Positions 15,145 to 23,981 are shown, numbered from the stretch's first letter. The stretch is DNA of 64,000 bases from Nitrososphaerota archaeon (GCA_016872055.1 VHBH01000003.1:62001-126000), one strand, 5' to 3'. The notes: generated from the letters alone by a model not told the origin. Numbers and translations: made by a program.

Positions 15145-15714
15145 TTATTTGACGATGATTGTGCCTTTCATCCATGGATGGAGACTGCATATGTATGGGT
15201 ATGAACCAGCAGTGTTGAATGCGGTAGAAGTAGATTCTCCGCCGTTCATTAAAGCAGTCATAAAAGAGCCATCAGATGCAGCTTGCATGTGGGGCATAAC
15301 GTCTAAGTTTTTCCACAAGACTTTACCTCCGACTGCCACGGTTACAGTGTTTGGAATGAAACATTTTTCACCACATTTGGTATCTGCGCCTACTCCTTTT
15401 GGCATTTCTATTGTAACTTCTTTTACTGCTTGACCGGATGGTGCTGTTTTCATTGTAGCATCTTTCTTTGGCTTCATTTCGGCTTTCTTGTCTGCTTTCT
15501 TGTCTGCTTTCTTGTCTGCTTTCTTGTCTGCTTTCTTGTCTGCTTTCTTGTCTGCTTTCTTGTCTGCTTTCTTGTCTGCTTTCTTGTCGTCTTTCTTTAC
15601 CTTCATTTCGGACTCTTTGTGACCTGACGCAAACGCAGAGTCAGTCATCGATATACTAACAACTGCTGCCAGTAACACAAATATCGCAAAACTTGCAAGT
15701 AACTTTGTATTCAT
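15145..15714 (-). CDS. Secreted blue copper protein with KKAD-repeat linker
   Basis: 189 residues: signal peptide (MNTKLLASFAIFVLLAAVV, cut probable near AFAS), an 8-unit DKKA linker, and a C-terminal plastocyanin domain. The copper ligands are intact: His in VMPHMQAAS and Cys, His, Met in YICSLHPWMKG. It is probably a mobile periplasm-side electron carrier, replacing cytochrome c as in other ammonia-oxidising archaea. It is a tandem paralogue of the gene at 14507, separated by 86 nt, same strand. Confidence 0.92.
   Translation of the reverse strand: MNTKLLASFAIFVLLAAVVSISMTDSAFASGHKESEMKVKKDDKKADKKADKKADKKADKKADKKADKKADKKADKKAEMKPKKDATMKTAPSGQAVKEVTIEMPKGVGADTKCGEKCFIPNTVTVAVGGKVLWKNLDVMPHMQAASDGSFMTALMNGGESTSTAFNTAGSYPYICSLHPWMKGTIIVK
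15490..15585 (-). repeat. 12-nt tandem repeat array encoding KKAD (GCA type)
   Basis: Eight exact copies of AAGAAAGCAGAC on the coding strand, with degenerate units on both sides (15478 and 15586). All eight use GCA for Ala, unlike the GCC array in the adjacent paralogue. Confidence 0.92.
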
Positions 15715-15998
15715 TGTTGATTACGGTTCTCGACATTTGATATATTAAGATTATTCAGGATTTCAGCAAATATCTAATGTTCAAAACTTGTGTAAAGCTA
15801 AATTACTACAAACGTAATTCTTGCTGGATGTTTTGATAGTCATTGCCGAATGCAGTCACACTTAGGTTCTTGGTCCTGCTGAAGTCTGACAAAACCAGAG
15901 AGAAAGTCATTGTCTGATGTGCTGCCAGTCAACTCGGACAGATTAGTTTGACCAATAATTAATATCGTGCCTCAAAAACAATACTAAATAATTTGAAG

Positions 15999-16484
15999 AT
16001 GAAGGCCATTCACATTGCTGGAATCACAGGAACAATAATTATCGCATTGGCAATATTGTTCGTATATTCAGCAGATCAGGCAAAAAATCGTGGCAAAGTA
16101 TTTGGCGATAACCTTCAGACAATACAGGATGAGTTGAAAAAAACCCAAACGGAATTTTATTCAATGAAGGCAATGCTTGATGAAGGATCCGTAGAAAAGA
16201 AAGAATTTTTAGAATTTGGAGAAATCCATACTAGGAAAATGCAAGAAATACTCAAATCTTACGAGTTGATTACTCCGCCTGAATCATTTGTTAAATCAGT
16301 AAAACTCTTCAAAACATCGACTGAAAAACAGCTTGAAAGTGATCAATATCTCATAGAATGGATTGCAACCAACAACACTTCACATAAGATACGCTCAGAC
16401 ATATTGCTTCAGGAATCATTTGAAAATGAGATGGCAGGCCTTGTTTTGTTTAATGAGGTAAAAAATAAGGTAGGCCAAAACTAG
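15999..16484 (+). CDS. Membrane-anchored protein with coiled-coil-like body, 161 aa
   Basis: One N-terminal membrane helix (IHIAGITGTIIIALAILFVY) is followed by a charged, helix-rich body (DELKKTQTEFYSMKAMLDEG) likely facing outward. The frame is open to a TTG at 15993, but the ATG at 15999 gives a more normal start. No family recognised. It ends in a 4-nt shared-stop overlap with the convergent gene at 16481. Confidence 0.7.
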   Translation: MKAIHIAGITGTIIIALAILFVYSADQAKNRGKVFGDNLQTIQDELKKTQTEFYSMKAMLDEGSVEKKEFLEFGEIHTRKMQEILKSYELITPPESFVKSVKLFKTSTEKQLESDQYLIEWIATNNTSHKIRSDILLQESFENEMAGLVLFNEVKNKVGQN

Positions 16485-16933
16485 AGTAAGCATTTTTGAG
16501 ATAACAAATCTAATGTTGAAGATAACGCATCAAGTAGATTTTCTTTCTCAAGTGGCACGCCCTGTGAGAACTTTACTGGAAAACTCAAACTAAGCATATC
16601 GTTGTCTGTATGAGACATTTGAATAGAGTGCTGCATTTGTTTTTCGAGCAAAAATTCCTTCCACACGTCCAATCTTGCTTGGATGTCATCTATTTTGCTT
16701 GATAATTGCATTACATCCATTTCCTGGTTGTTATCAAAAATTCCAAACTTTACCATCGGCACAGTAACAAATCCGCCATGAATGGTGTCATGGTTTTTGT
16801 GCATTTTTTCTACAATTTCGTCGTACTTGTTTTCAGGCAGAATCTGCCCATAGTCAGGCCAAAAGTAGCCGGCAATTTTACGGTCCTTGTCCAAAATTCT
16901 AAAAAAATCTGAATCCAGATCTAACTTCCACAT
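16481..16933 (-). CDS. Conserved hypothetical protein, 150 aa
   Basis: Soluble protein without signal or membrane segments, acidic, with a predicted helical C-terminal half (SSKIDDIQARLDVWKEFLLE). No family recognised. Its ATG lies 24-32 nt from an AT-rich element (about 16955-16966) that also fits the divergent gene. It ends in the shared CTAG stop with the gene at 15999. Confidence 0.6.
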   Translation of the reverse strand: MWKLDLDSDFFRILDKDRKIAGYFWPDYGQILPENKYDEIVEKMHKNHDTIHGGFVTVPMVKFGIFDNNQEMDVMQLSSKIDDIQARLDVWKEFLLEKQMQHSIQMSHTDNDMLSLSFPVKFSQGVPLEKENLLDALSSTLDLLSQKCLL

Positions 16934-16954
16934 GTTATGCTGAGTTTGCTCTCA

Positions 16955-16966
16955 ATGTTAATAAAT
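16955..16966. promoter_or_regulatory. Possible bidirectional TATA-like element
   Basis: AATGTTAATAAA is AT-rich on both strands. On the plus strand it lies 22-32 nt before the GTG at 16988. On the minus strand TTTATTAAC lies 24-32 nt before the ATG at 16933. One element may therefore serve two divergent leaderless genes. Confidence 0.4.
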
Positions 16967-16987
16967 CATCAAACCGGAAATTACAGA

Positions 16988-17263
16988 GTGGCGCTAACAA
17001 AATACACCCGTGATTTTCTTGATAGTCAGATTGATTATTACATAAGCGAAGCCGAGTCGTTTAGGCAAATTGTGCAAAATTATTCCCCAGAGTTAACATC
17101 AGTAGAGGATGCGACATTTGGAATGATTGTTGGATGTGTATATTCTGCATTTTTGAGGGCATATGAAAACGAAAAAAGAACAGTCGACCTAGACGATATG
17201 CAGGAATTCAACAAAATAATCAAAAACAAGGCAGCACTCATCAAAAAGGCAATACTGGGATAA
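16988..17263 (+). CDS. Conserved hypothetical helical protein, 91 aa
   Basis: The frame opens with ATG at 16937, only 3 nt from the start of the divergent gene, which leaves no room for a promoter. The GTG at 16988 (VALTKYTRDFLDSQIDYY) is preferred because a TATA-like element lies 22-30 nt upstream. The product is mostly helical and contains DLDDMQEFNKIIKNKAALIK. No family recognised; a histone-fold-like or helical bundle architecture is possible but unproven. Confidence 0.6.
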   Translation: MALTKYTRDFLDSQIDYYISEAESFRQIVQNYSPELTSVEDATFGMIVGCVYSAFLRAYENEKRTVDLDDMQEFNKIIKNKAALIKKAILG

Positions 17264-17303
17264 CCCAGAATGGATTAAATCCCGTTACAAAAACTTACCA
17301 GCA

Positions 17304-17621
17304 TTGGCAGACATTACAAAATACCGCATCCACCAAATAGTCGATAATGGAGCAATAGTGCAGATTTCTCTTGCAGAAGACGTGCAAACCGAGCCAATCT
17401 CACAAAAACAGATGATCCTGGATTCCGTTGCAAAAAAGCTAGACCCGGAACTAAAAGAGCAAGTTCAACCATTACTAGAGGCTATTTTGGGTGCACAGCC
17501 GACAGTTAAGATAAAGACGTATGATCAGACCACCATATCCATTACGATGCCAAAGGTTCGCTATGAAAGACTTGGACGACCCCAAGTAGGCGAAGTACTT
17601 GAAATAACTCTAAGAAAGTAA
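17304..17621 (+). CDS. Conserved hypothetical protein, 105 aa
   Basis: Soluble protein with TTG start, 40 nt after the previous gene and probably in the same transcript. Segments such as [20 protein letters not shown] and [20 protein letters not shown] suggest a small alpha/beta domain. No family recognised. Its end overlaps the convergent yyaL gene by 12 nt. Confidence 0.6.
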   Translation: MADITKYRIHQIVDNGAIVQISLAEDVQTEPISQKQMILDSVAKKLDPELKEQVQPLLEAILGAQPTVKIKTYDQTTISITMPKVRYERLGRPQVGEVLEITLRK

Positions 17622-19640
17622 CTTTTCTATTTCAGATGTGGTTTTTAGTGGTAATGAGCAGCTAAAGTTTTTACAAACAAATACTGTCGTGTCATTTTCA
17701 AATTGTTTACCAGCAAAGTATTGATATTTTTCTAGGGCTTGCATCTGGACTTGGCTTTGTATTGTGACTAGAATTGATTCCGGTAGGAATCGTTTTGTTA
17801 GATCATCATAGATGGTTTTGTTTTGTGGGTTTAACAGTGTTATTTCAGTTGGGTTTTGCAGGTGTAGATGAATTGCATTTAGTAAATACCCAAACCCAAA
17901 CGGGTTTTCTGCGGCCATTATTGCAAATGCCTCCATTGTTTTAGAAGATATCTCATGGAATTTTTTGTTCTGCGTCAGGTGGTATAGTTTCAGCAATGCA
18001 TTTGCTGCAACAGAGTTGCCAGACGGCATCGACAAATCATAGTTGTTCTTTGGTCGTATGATAAGTGATTCGTGATTGTCGGCGGTAAAGTAAAAGCTAG
18101 AATTGGCCTCATCCCAGAAATGCTCAACTAGATATTTTGCAAGTTTTTCTGCCAGTGCCAAATATTTTTCATCAGGTTTTACCTCAAAGAGATCAACTAG
18201 TGCATTGACAAGATATGCATAATCCTCAAGATATGCAGATAGTTTTGCCTTGCCGTTTTTGTATGTTCTAAGAACTGAGTCGCCTGCTAGAAGGTTTTTC
18301 TCGATGAATGTAATACAGTTTTCTGCCGCCTTCAGGTATGTTGGATTGTCAGTTACTCTGTAGCCCTTGGCAAATGCAGATATCATCAATGCGTTCCAGG
18401 ACGTTATTATTTTGTCATCAAGACTTGGTCGGATGCGCTTTGAGCGTGCTTCTAGGAGTTTTCTTGAGGACTCGGCCAGTATTGTCCTTACTGTATCCTC
18501 GGTGATTCCAGTATGGAATGCGACTGCAGATGCGGCAATTGAATTATTCAATATAGTGTGGCCCTCAAAGTTGCCCCCATCTGTAACATCATAATACAGA
18601 CAAAACACGTCGGCGTCTTTTCCCAAGATTTGGTTGATCTCTTTTTTGCTCCAGACATAGAATTTGCCTTCTTCACCCTCAGAGTCGGCATCCAATGCGG
18701 AGTAGAACCCACCTTCTGGCGAGGTCATCTCGCGCAAGACAAATCCCAGAGTTTTGTCAATTATGTCCAAATAGAATGAATTCTTGCTTAGCTGGTATGC
18801 CTCGGCATACACAATTGGCAATAATGCGTTATCATATAGCATCTTTTCAAAGTGTGGAACAAGCCAGCGTGCATCAGTTGAGTAGCGGTGAAACCCCCCA
18901 CCAATCTGATCAAAGATTCCGCCCTTAGCCATCTTGTTCAGTGTCTTGAATACAAATTCCGAGAACTTTGATATATTGGAGATTTTTGCATATCGCAGTA
19001 AAAACGAAAGATTTGCGGCGTTCGGAAATTTTGGCGCCTGACCAAACCCACCATATGCGTTATCAGCAATCTGAAAAAGATTCATTGCTGCCTCATCAAG
19101 AATTGCTTTTTCTAGTGTTGCAGGAGTTGTTACCATTTCTGCTCCCCGAAGGTTTTGCATAAAATTCTCTGATGCCTTTTTTACGTCATTTGGTTTTTCC
19201 TTCCAGGCTTGTGCCAGTTGAAGCAATAAGCTTCCAAAGCCAGGCCTACCATAATTATCTAAAATTGGAAAGTATGTCCCAACATAGAAGGGTTTTTGGT
19301 CAGGTGTCAAAAACACGCTTAGCGGCCAGCCTCCTTGTCCTGTTGCCATCTGGCAGACCTTTTGGTAAATGTCGTCCAGATCAGGCCGCTCCTCCCTATC
19401 TACTTTGATGGATATAAAATTCTCATTCATTGTTTTGGCAATCTCTTCGTTTTCAAATGACTCGTGCTCCATTACGTGACACCAGTGGCACGAGCTATAT
19501 CCAACTGAGAGAAAAATCGGCTTGTTTTCATTTACTGCCTTTTCTAGTGCCTCTTTGCCCCACGGGTACCAGTTTACCGGATTGTGTGCATGCTGTAAAA
19601 GATATGGGCTGGTCTCATGTGCTAATTTATTTTCTACCAA
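17610..19640 (-). CDS. yyaL: Thioredoxin-domain protein YyaL (DUF255 / SPATA20 family)
   Basis: 676 residues, full length. The N-terminal thioredoxin-like domain contains [14 protein letters not shown] with the CxxC pair near residues 50-53. The long C-terminal part resembles an (alpha/alpha)6 barrel as in glycosidases or epimerases ([20 protein letters not shown]). The family is widespread; the biochemical role is not settled. No signal peptide, so cytoplasmic. Single gene. Confidence 0.93.
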   Translation of the reverse strand: MVENKLAHETSPYLLQHAHNPVNWYPWGKEALEKAVNENKPIFLSVGYSSCHWCHVMEHESFENEEIAKTMNENFISIKVDREERPDLDDIYQKVCQMATGQGGWPLSVFLTPDQKPFYVGTYFPILDNYGRPGFGSLLLQLAQAWKEKPNDVKKASENFMQNLRGAEMVTTPATLEKAILDEAAMNLFQIADNAYGGFGQAPKFPNAANLSFLLRYAKISNISKFSEFVFKTLNKMAKGGIFDQIGGGFHRYSTDARWLVPHFEKMLYDNALLPIVYAEAYQLSKNSFYLDIIDKTLGFVLREMTSPEGGFYSALDADSEGEEGKFYVWSKKEINQILGKDADVFCLYYDVTDGGNFEGHTILNNSIAASAVAFHTGITEDTVRTILAESSRKLLEARSKRIRPSLDDKIITSWNALMISAFAKGYRVTDNPTYLKAAENCITFIEKNLLAGDSVLRTYKNGKAKLSAYLEDYAYLVNALVDLFEVKPDEKYLALAEKLAKYLVEHFWDEANSSFYFTADNHESLIIRPKNNYDLSMPSGNSVAANALLKLYHLTQNKKFHEISSKTMEAFAIMAAENPFGFGYLLNAIHLHLQNPTEITLLNPQNKTIYDDLTKRFLPESILVTIQSQVQMQALEKYQYFAGKQFENDTTVFVCKNFSCSLPLKTTSEIEKLLS

Positions 19641-19675
19641 TAAATTTGCCTGATTCGTTTTAGTATTTGTATTTT

Positions 19676-19900
19676 TTATTTAAACCAGGTCTTTTCTTCA
19701 ATGTCATATACGCGAGCATTGATTTGCGCCAACAACTTCATCTTGGATTTTTGTGCCTTATTGTTTTGAGAATAATCCTTTTTCTCCACCAAGATGATCA
19801 ATTCCTTCAGGTCCTCCAAAGATAGTGTCTTAAGTCCCCTCTTTGAGACAACTTCCAATAGTTCTATTCGCCTTTTGTCATCTGGCATAAATTCAGCCAC
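19676..19900 (-). CDS. Conserved hypothetical helical protein, 74 aa
   Basis: A small charged protein with predicted helices ([20 protein letters not shown]) and no Cys or membrane segment. A second Met at residue 5 (MPDDKRR) is an alternative start. It lies 35 nt upstream of yyaL on the same strand. No family recognised. Confidence 0.55.
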   Translation of the reverse strand: MAEFMPDDKRRIELLEVVSKRGLKTLSLEDLKELIILVEKKDYSQNNKAQKSKMKLLAQINARVYDIEEKTWFK

Positions 19901-19974
19901 ATACTACTATCCAATTACCAGAGTTTAATTTTTTGTCTAAAGTAAGAAATAGCTCGGCATTATCGTAATTAATA

Positions 19975-20997
19975 ATGCGCGCAATGATACTAGAAAGGCT
20001 TGGGCCGATTGAGGGTAAGCCATTACAACTGCGGGACATTGAAACTCATAAGATAAAAAAGAACAACGAGATACTAGTCAAAATAGAGGCTTGCGGAGTT
20101 TGTAGATCACAGCTCCACGGAATAGAGGGAGACTGGCAAAAGTATGGGATTCCTCCTACATTACCAACCATTCCCGGGCATGAAATTGTTGGAACTATAA
20201 CCCAGATAGGACCCAGTGTAAAAACCCTCAAAGCTGGACAAAGAATAGGAATATCACCACTTCACGGCTCCTGCATGCATTGTGATTACTGCAAAACTGG
20301 AAAAGAGCACCTCTGTGAACATGCAGAGATCACGGGCGAGACAATGCTTGGCGGGTATGCTGAGTACATCACAGTAACAGAAGACTTTGCAACGCCGATT
20401 CCAGATTCTATGAAATCCGAATATGCTGCGCCTCTTTTTTGCGCCGGAATTACCGCATACAAGGCAGTCAAGGCATCCGAGCCTGCAAGACAAAAAACAG
20501 TCGGTATTTTTGGTGTCGGCGGTGTCGGCCATCTAACAGTAGAGTTTGCAAAATTGGAAGGAATGCGCGTGATAGGAGTTGCTCGAAACAAGACTCATCT
20601 AGATTTGGCAAAAAAAGTCGGAGCCGATAACGTAATCCAGTTTACAGAGCAAAGTGAGTTTCTCTCTACACTAAAAAAAGAGGAAGGACTACTCGATTCG
20701 GCAATTGTCTTTGCGCCATCAGAAAAAGTAGTGGACTTGGCAATCAATTCTGTCAAAAAGGGTGGAACCATAGTCCTTGGAGTACTGGCAAATATTCCAA
20801 ACTTTGATGTATTTACAGAAAAAACTCTGCGTGGAACTATGATTGGCTCTAGATCAGACATGGCAGATGTGGTAAGGTTGGCAAAACAAAACGACCTGAG
20901 AGTAATCTTCAAGTCATTTCCGCTGGAGCAGGCAAATTGCGTACTAGAGGATCTCAAATATTCCAGAATAGAGGCTCGTGCAGTTCTTACGCCTTAA
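19975..20997 (+). CDS. Zinc-dependent alcohol dehydrogenase
   Basis: 340 residues of the MDR superfamily. Catalytic zinc ligands are in place (EACGVCRSQLHG and PGHEIVG). The structural zinc site is CMHCDYCKTGKEHLCEH. The NAD(P)-binding loop reads GIFGVGGVGHLTVEFAK. Unlike the MDR enzyme at 5960 it has both zinc sites and is a plausible alcohol/aldehyde oxidoreductase. The substrate is not predictable. It is divergent from the small gene at 19676. Confidence 0.88.
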   Translation: MRAMILERLGPIEGKPLQLRDIETHKIKKNNEILVKIEACGVCRSQLHGIEGDWQKYGIPPTLPTIPGHEIVGTITQIGPSVKTLKAGQRIGISPLHGSCMHCDYCKTGKEHLCEHAEITGETMLGGYAEYITVTEDFATPIPDSMKSEYAAPLFCAGITAYKAVKASEPARQKTVGIFGVGGVGHLTVEFAKLEGMRVIGVARNKTHLDLAKKVGADNVIQFTEQSEFLSTLKKEEGLLDSAIVFAPSEKVVDLAINSVKKGGTIVLGVLANIPNFDVFTEKTLRGTMIGSRSDMADVVRLAKQNDLRVIFKSFPLEQANCVLEDLKYSRIEARAVLTP

Positions 20998-21022
20998 ATA
21001 AACCAAAACCAAAATTGTTTTC

Positions 21023-21172
21023 GTGAACTGTAAGCGTTGCCACCACGTCAGGCAGGCCCATGAAGAATCAAAAAACGATTCATTCCTAAAGCTCGGCAAG
21101 TGTGCCATACCGGGATGTCCTTGCAGACAATTTGTAGAATCCATTGAAAAGCTAGATGAAGAGCTCATGTGA
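21023..21172 (+). CDS. Cys-rich small protein, probable zinc binder, 49 aa
   Basis: A GTG-started ORF 25 nt after the alcohol dehydrogenase gene. It has an N-terminal CKRCHH and a central CAIPGCPC motif, together four to six metal-ligand residues, then an amphipathic helix (FVESIEKLDEELM). Its stop TGA overlaps a GTG of the next frame, so the cluster is tightly packed. No named family recognised. Confidence 0.6.
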   Translation: MNCKRCHHVRQAHEESKNDSFLKLGKCAIPGCPCRQFVESIEKLDEELM

Positions 21173-21201
21173 TTCATATTGAAATTATCAGAGTGAATAC
21201 T

Positions 21202-21438
21202 ATGGGAAACCACCAGTCACCAAATGATATTAAAAAAGAGCTGGATGTCATGCTATCAAAGCTAAATGCATTGGAGATTGTCGCTCATGACGAATTCCAA
21301 AAGGGCACAGTCAAGGTTTTGCGCAGACTGGTTGAAGGTCAGATTCATTCGATTAACGAGTTTGATCACCTAAAAAAAGCACTAGACCTACTGACATTAC
21401 AGATATTTGAAATCAAAAAGAAAACAGACTTACTTTAA
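21202..21438 (+). CDS. Conserved hypothetical helical protein, 78 aa
   Basis: The frame is open to a GTG at 21169, overlapping the previous stop, but the ATG at 21202 (MGNHQSPNDIKKELDVML) looks like the natural start. The protein is almost entirely helical (LDVMLSKLNALEIVAHDEF, HLKKALDLLTLQIFEIKKK). No family recognised. Its end overlaps the convergent zinc-ribbon microprotein by 9 nt. Confidence 0.6.
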   Translation: MGNHQSPNDIKKELDVMLSKLNALEIVAHDEFQKGTVKVLRRLVEGQIHSINEFDHLKKALDLLTLQIFEIKKKTDLL

Positions 21439-21537
21439 TATAGTATCAGACAAGCCACATTCCTTGCATTTCATCAAAATACTAGACCCGAGATCTTGGG
21501 TTTTTTCCATTATTCCGCCACAGCAAGGACAGTTCAT
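21430..21537 (-). CDS. Zinc-ribbon microprotein, 35 aa
   Basis: Minus-strand ATG ORF with two Cys knuckles: MNCPCCGGIM and CKECGLSD, spaced as in a zinc ribbon. 35 residues is just enough for one ribbon fold. It overlaps the end of the gene at 21202 by 9 nt and lies 15 nt after the gene at 21553. Role unknown; a nucleic-acid or protein-binding adaptor is plausible. Confidence 0.6.
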   Translation of the reverse strand: MNCPCCGGIMEKTQDLGSSILMKCKECGLSDTILK

Positions 21538-21552
21538 AGTATAATGATATTA

Positions 21553-21888
21553 TTATTCGATATTAGTATCATTTGAATTGCACGGTGGAATATATTTTTC
21601 TGCGATTTTATGTACAATTCTTTGTCTTTGGTTTTGCTCAGAGCCCCACATCGGGTAAATGCACAGATGCAGGTTTTGTTCCGATGCATGTGAGAGCCAA
21701 CACTTGAACTTGTCATGTTTGGTGAAGAATCCCGCATCGTCTGTTTTGCCAGACTCTCCCACATGGATAATCTGAAATGCTTCTTTGCTTTTTGACAAAA
21801 TGATATACAAGACTTCTTCCATTGGCGGTCCCCACTCTGATAGTCGAATTGGTCCCAAAAACTCGTAGTTTAGGATCTGAATTGCCAT
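21553..21888 (-). CDS. Conserved hypothetical protein, 111 aa
   Basis: The frame is open up to 22062, but the N-terminal part looks non-coding and the ATG at 21888 (MAIQILNYEFLGPIRLSEWG) gives a compact protein. VLYIILSKSKEAFQIIHVGE loosely recalls the GIY-YIG core (Y-I then H-V-G-E), and the family occurs in bacteria with a conserved KCWL/YPM segment. No nuclease arginine can be assigned with confidence. Probably paired with the zinc-ribbon microprotein at 21430. Confidence 0.55.
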   Translation of the reverse strand: MAIQILNYEFLGPIRLSEWGPPMEEVLYIILSKSKEAFQIIHVGESGKTDDAGFFTKHDKFKCWLSHASEQNLHLCIYPMWGSEQNQRQRIVHKIAEKYIPPCNSNDTNIE

Positions 21889-22117
21889 TGTTTTGGATTG
21901 AACTAGGCCTGTTTTGTGCCTTTTGTGAAAAAGCTGAAGGATGATTCTGGACAAGCACCCACGAAGAGGTGCCGCAAGAACTTCAGGAATTATAGTATAA
22001 TGATACCAATCCATAAGGATCTGTGTGTTCAATCCGATGCACAACTGATCAGGTAGGATCAAAAATGTGCAAAAAAACTAAAAAGGGATAAATCATCCTC
22101 AGAATTAAGGCAGTACG

Positions 22118-22387
22118 ATGGAAAGCAAAGAAAAAAATCCACACAATTATCGAACGGTAGGCTATTCCATGATTTTGGTTGCCGCATCCCTAGTAGTTAT
22201 TGCCTTGCTGTATCTAGCAATTGGAGACGATGTGTTATACGCTGACAGAATAAGCAAGGAAAGACAATACCAATACAAGCAATTCCTTGAGGAAATGAAT
22301 CTAAAGAATGAAGAGGAAAAAGCCTTAGAGGAAGTTAATCTCTCGCCTAGTCTTGACGAGTCAATGGACGTATCAAATAATCCCTAG
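22118..22387 (+). CDS. Single-pass membrane protein, 89 aa
   Basis: A short cytoplasmic N-terminus, one helix (YSMILVAASLVVIALLYLAI), and a charged outer tail rich in Glu (EEMNLKNEEEKALEEVN). Its stop TAG directly abuts the stop of the convergent gene at 22388, with no nucleotide between. No family recognised. Confidence 0.6.
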   Translation: MESKEKNPHNYRTVGYSMILVAASLVVIALLYLAIGDDVLYADRISKERQYQYKQFLEEMNLKNEEEKALEEVNLSPSLDESMDVSNNP

Positions 22388-23077
22388 TTACCTATACCCA
22401 TTAGCAAAGTCTTCCCACATGTTCATTTTTGATGTGAGCTTGTTCATTTTGTATAGAGCCCCACCAATTATTCCCGCATGGTAAAAAGTGTACAGGTATA
22501 CTTGGGATGACGAAGGCTCTGTATGCGATAGGCTCAATGCAACCATAGAGAAAAATATGAATGTGCCAAAAAACGTCGATATGCTGTTAACTATTCCTTG
22601 TAGTCCTATGATTCTCTTTGTGGCAACTGCCATCAGCGAAATGCTGGTGACAATGAGAAATGTAAGGCCACCATTGTGCGAGCTAAATTGGGTAACCCAA
22701 TCTGCTAGGCCCATCTCAAGTATCGGCTTTTCAGGCAGGTGAATTCCGCCGTTTAATGCGAAGCTTACCGAGCTGAAGAGTCCTCCTATAATAAAGAAGA
22801 AAAGTAGGATCTTGATTATTCCTCGCTTGATTGGGCTGCGCGTTTCCGCAGGACTAATTGCTCGTTCGGTCAGCTTTAGTCCAAACAAAAACCCGACAAA
22901 GATTGTTGGAAAATATGCTAGTTCTATTAGGTACGGAGTGCTTTGTGTGAGCTCTCGAATCTGCGGCGCAAAGACCAAGAATAGCAAAATTGCAATAGAT
23001 GCAGCCGAGGCAAAGATAATGATATTAACAAATGAAAAGCGTCGCTCACCTTCTGCATCTGCGCTCCAATTGAACAT
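22388..23077 (-). CDS. Multi-pass membrane protein, 229 aa
   Basis: Six or seven hydrophobic helices. The chosen ATG at 23077 gives MFNWSADAEGERRFSF; the frame is open to 23140. Features include ALNGGIHLPEKPILEMGLAD and a second-half segment SSHNGGLTFLIVTSISLMAV. No transporter or enzyme motif was recognised. It may be a thaumarchaeal lineage-specific membrane protein. Confidence 0.65.
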   Translation of the reverse strand: MFNWSADAEGERRFSFVNIIIFASAASIAILLFLVFAPQIRELTQSTPYLIELAYFPTIFVGFLFGLKLTERAISPAETRSPIKRGIIKILLFFFIIGGLFSSVSFALNGGIHLPEKPILEMGLADWVTQFSSHNGGLTFLIVTSISLMAVATKRIIGLQGIVNSISTFFGTFIFFSMVALSLSHTEPSSSQVYLYTFYHAGIIGGALYKMNKLTSKMNMWEDFANGYR

Positions 23078-23196
23078 TTTTGAACCTTGATGAAACCAGA
23101 TTAAAGAAAATGACGGAAAATCATTTGGTCTTGTTATCAACTTTAGTGTATTAAAAAAGAGGGCTAGGCGTATTTTGCAGGTTTTTGTCTTTTTGT

Positions 23197-23495
23197 TTAT
23201 TTGTTCAATCGTGCTGCTTGCGGATTTTGTTCATTCTTTAAGTAGTGAATAAGATCGTCTTGCTCAGGCTTGTTTTTCTCAGGGTCGACATACTTTTTCA
23301 GTGAAGGGTCGGATGTGTAGTAACATGTGCCGAAACTTGGATTTGTGGTCTTTTTCCAAACTATTGGTTTTTTCTTCCACTGGATTTCGCTGCATCTGGA
23401 TAAAGGTTAGCTTCAAAAAAAAGTAAGCCTGTTGTAAATACAACTGCAATAATTACTACATACTTGATGCTTTTTGTGAGATACTGAATACAAAT
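23197..23495 (-). pseudogene. Frameshifted small membrane protein
   Basis: Reading the minus strand, one frame gives a membrane helix (KYVVIIAVVFTTGLLFFEAN) and ends soon after. A second frame, entered by a one-base shift near 23405, gives a coherent soluble part (QWKKKPIVWKKTTNPSFG, DDLIHYLKNEQNPQAARLNK) ending at TAA 23197-23199. No usable start codon precedes the helix. The two parts together would form a single-pass protein of about 100 residues. A sequencing error is possible, but the missing start argues for true decay. Confidence 0.5.
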
Positions 23496-23558
23496 AAAAC
23501 TATTTTATGATTATCAGGCTTGCAAGCATTTAACAGAGACAACATCCGCCAATACTTG

Positions 23559-23771
23559 ATGAAAAAGATCGCCATGATAATTGGTGCGATAATGATTTGC
23601 TTTGGTGTGTTGTTCCAATACCAAGGCAGAGGAGTCGTTGGGCCGGAATCCTCGTTTATGTACTATAACAAGGACTGGATCTACTACGGAAGCGCAATTG
23701 TGTTATCTGGAGTTGCGGTCTGTGGAGTTGGTGTGTTCTTGTATGTGCGAGCTAGATTACGGGCAAGGTAA
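23559..23771 (+). CDS. Small membrane protein with two predicted helices, 70 aa
   Basis: Two hydrophobic segments (KKIAMIIGAIMICFGVLF and AIVLSGVAVCGVGVFLYV) separated by an aromatic loop (MYYNKDWIYYG), then a basic tail (RARLRAR). The frame is open to 23520, but the ATG at 23559 starts directly with a signal-like helix. It sits inside a region of decayed genes and may itself be dispensable. Confidence 0.55.
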   Translation: MKKIAMIIGAIMICFGVLFQYQGRGVVGPESSFMYYNKDWIYYGSAIVLSGVAVCGVGVFLYVRARLRAR

Positions 23772-23820
23772 TAGTGCTTAATTTTTTTGGATTTGTTTAT
23801 TTTTGAGGAAATTATTTCTG

Positions 23821-23981
23821 TTATTTCTTAGATATACTTGTGTCTAGATTTGCGACAATGTTGTATTCGCCATATGTTATCATTGTTGTTTTTACCTGAG
23901 CAAATGTGATGATTTTCTCCAGAATGGAATGCTCTTGTCCCATAATGCAGCTAACTATTACACATATGCAGTCTGGGTCAT
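23821..23981 (-). pseudogene. Frameshifted and truncated RAM-domain gene
   Basis: The ATG at 23981 starts MTQTAYV, typical of RAM-only proteins, then meets TAA. In the next frame the sequence continues IVSCIMGQEHSILEKIITFA and MITYGEYNIVANLD, which match the RAM fold (compare the intact gene at 13946). It stops early at 23821, lacking the last strand and helix. Total length is 161 nt, not a multiple of three. The ATG overlaps the stop of the upstream NHL pseudogene (ATGA), so they were once coupled. Confidence 0.7.

Noticed and set aside
14858-15597. CRISPR-like regular repeats
   Set aside because: The units are 12 nt, directly adjacent without spacers, and lie in frame inside coding sequence.
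15790-15975. Minus-strand reading GQTNLSELTGSTSDNDFLSG in the gap before 15999
   Set aside because: About 40 codons are open but there is no start codon and no homology I can name. Not enough for a pseudogene call.
21889-22062. N-terminal extension of the 111-aa protein at 21553
   Set aside because: Composition is unlike the rest, and the internal ATG gives a compact domain.
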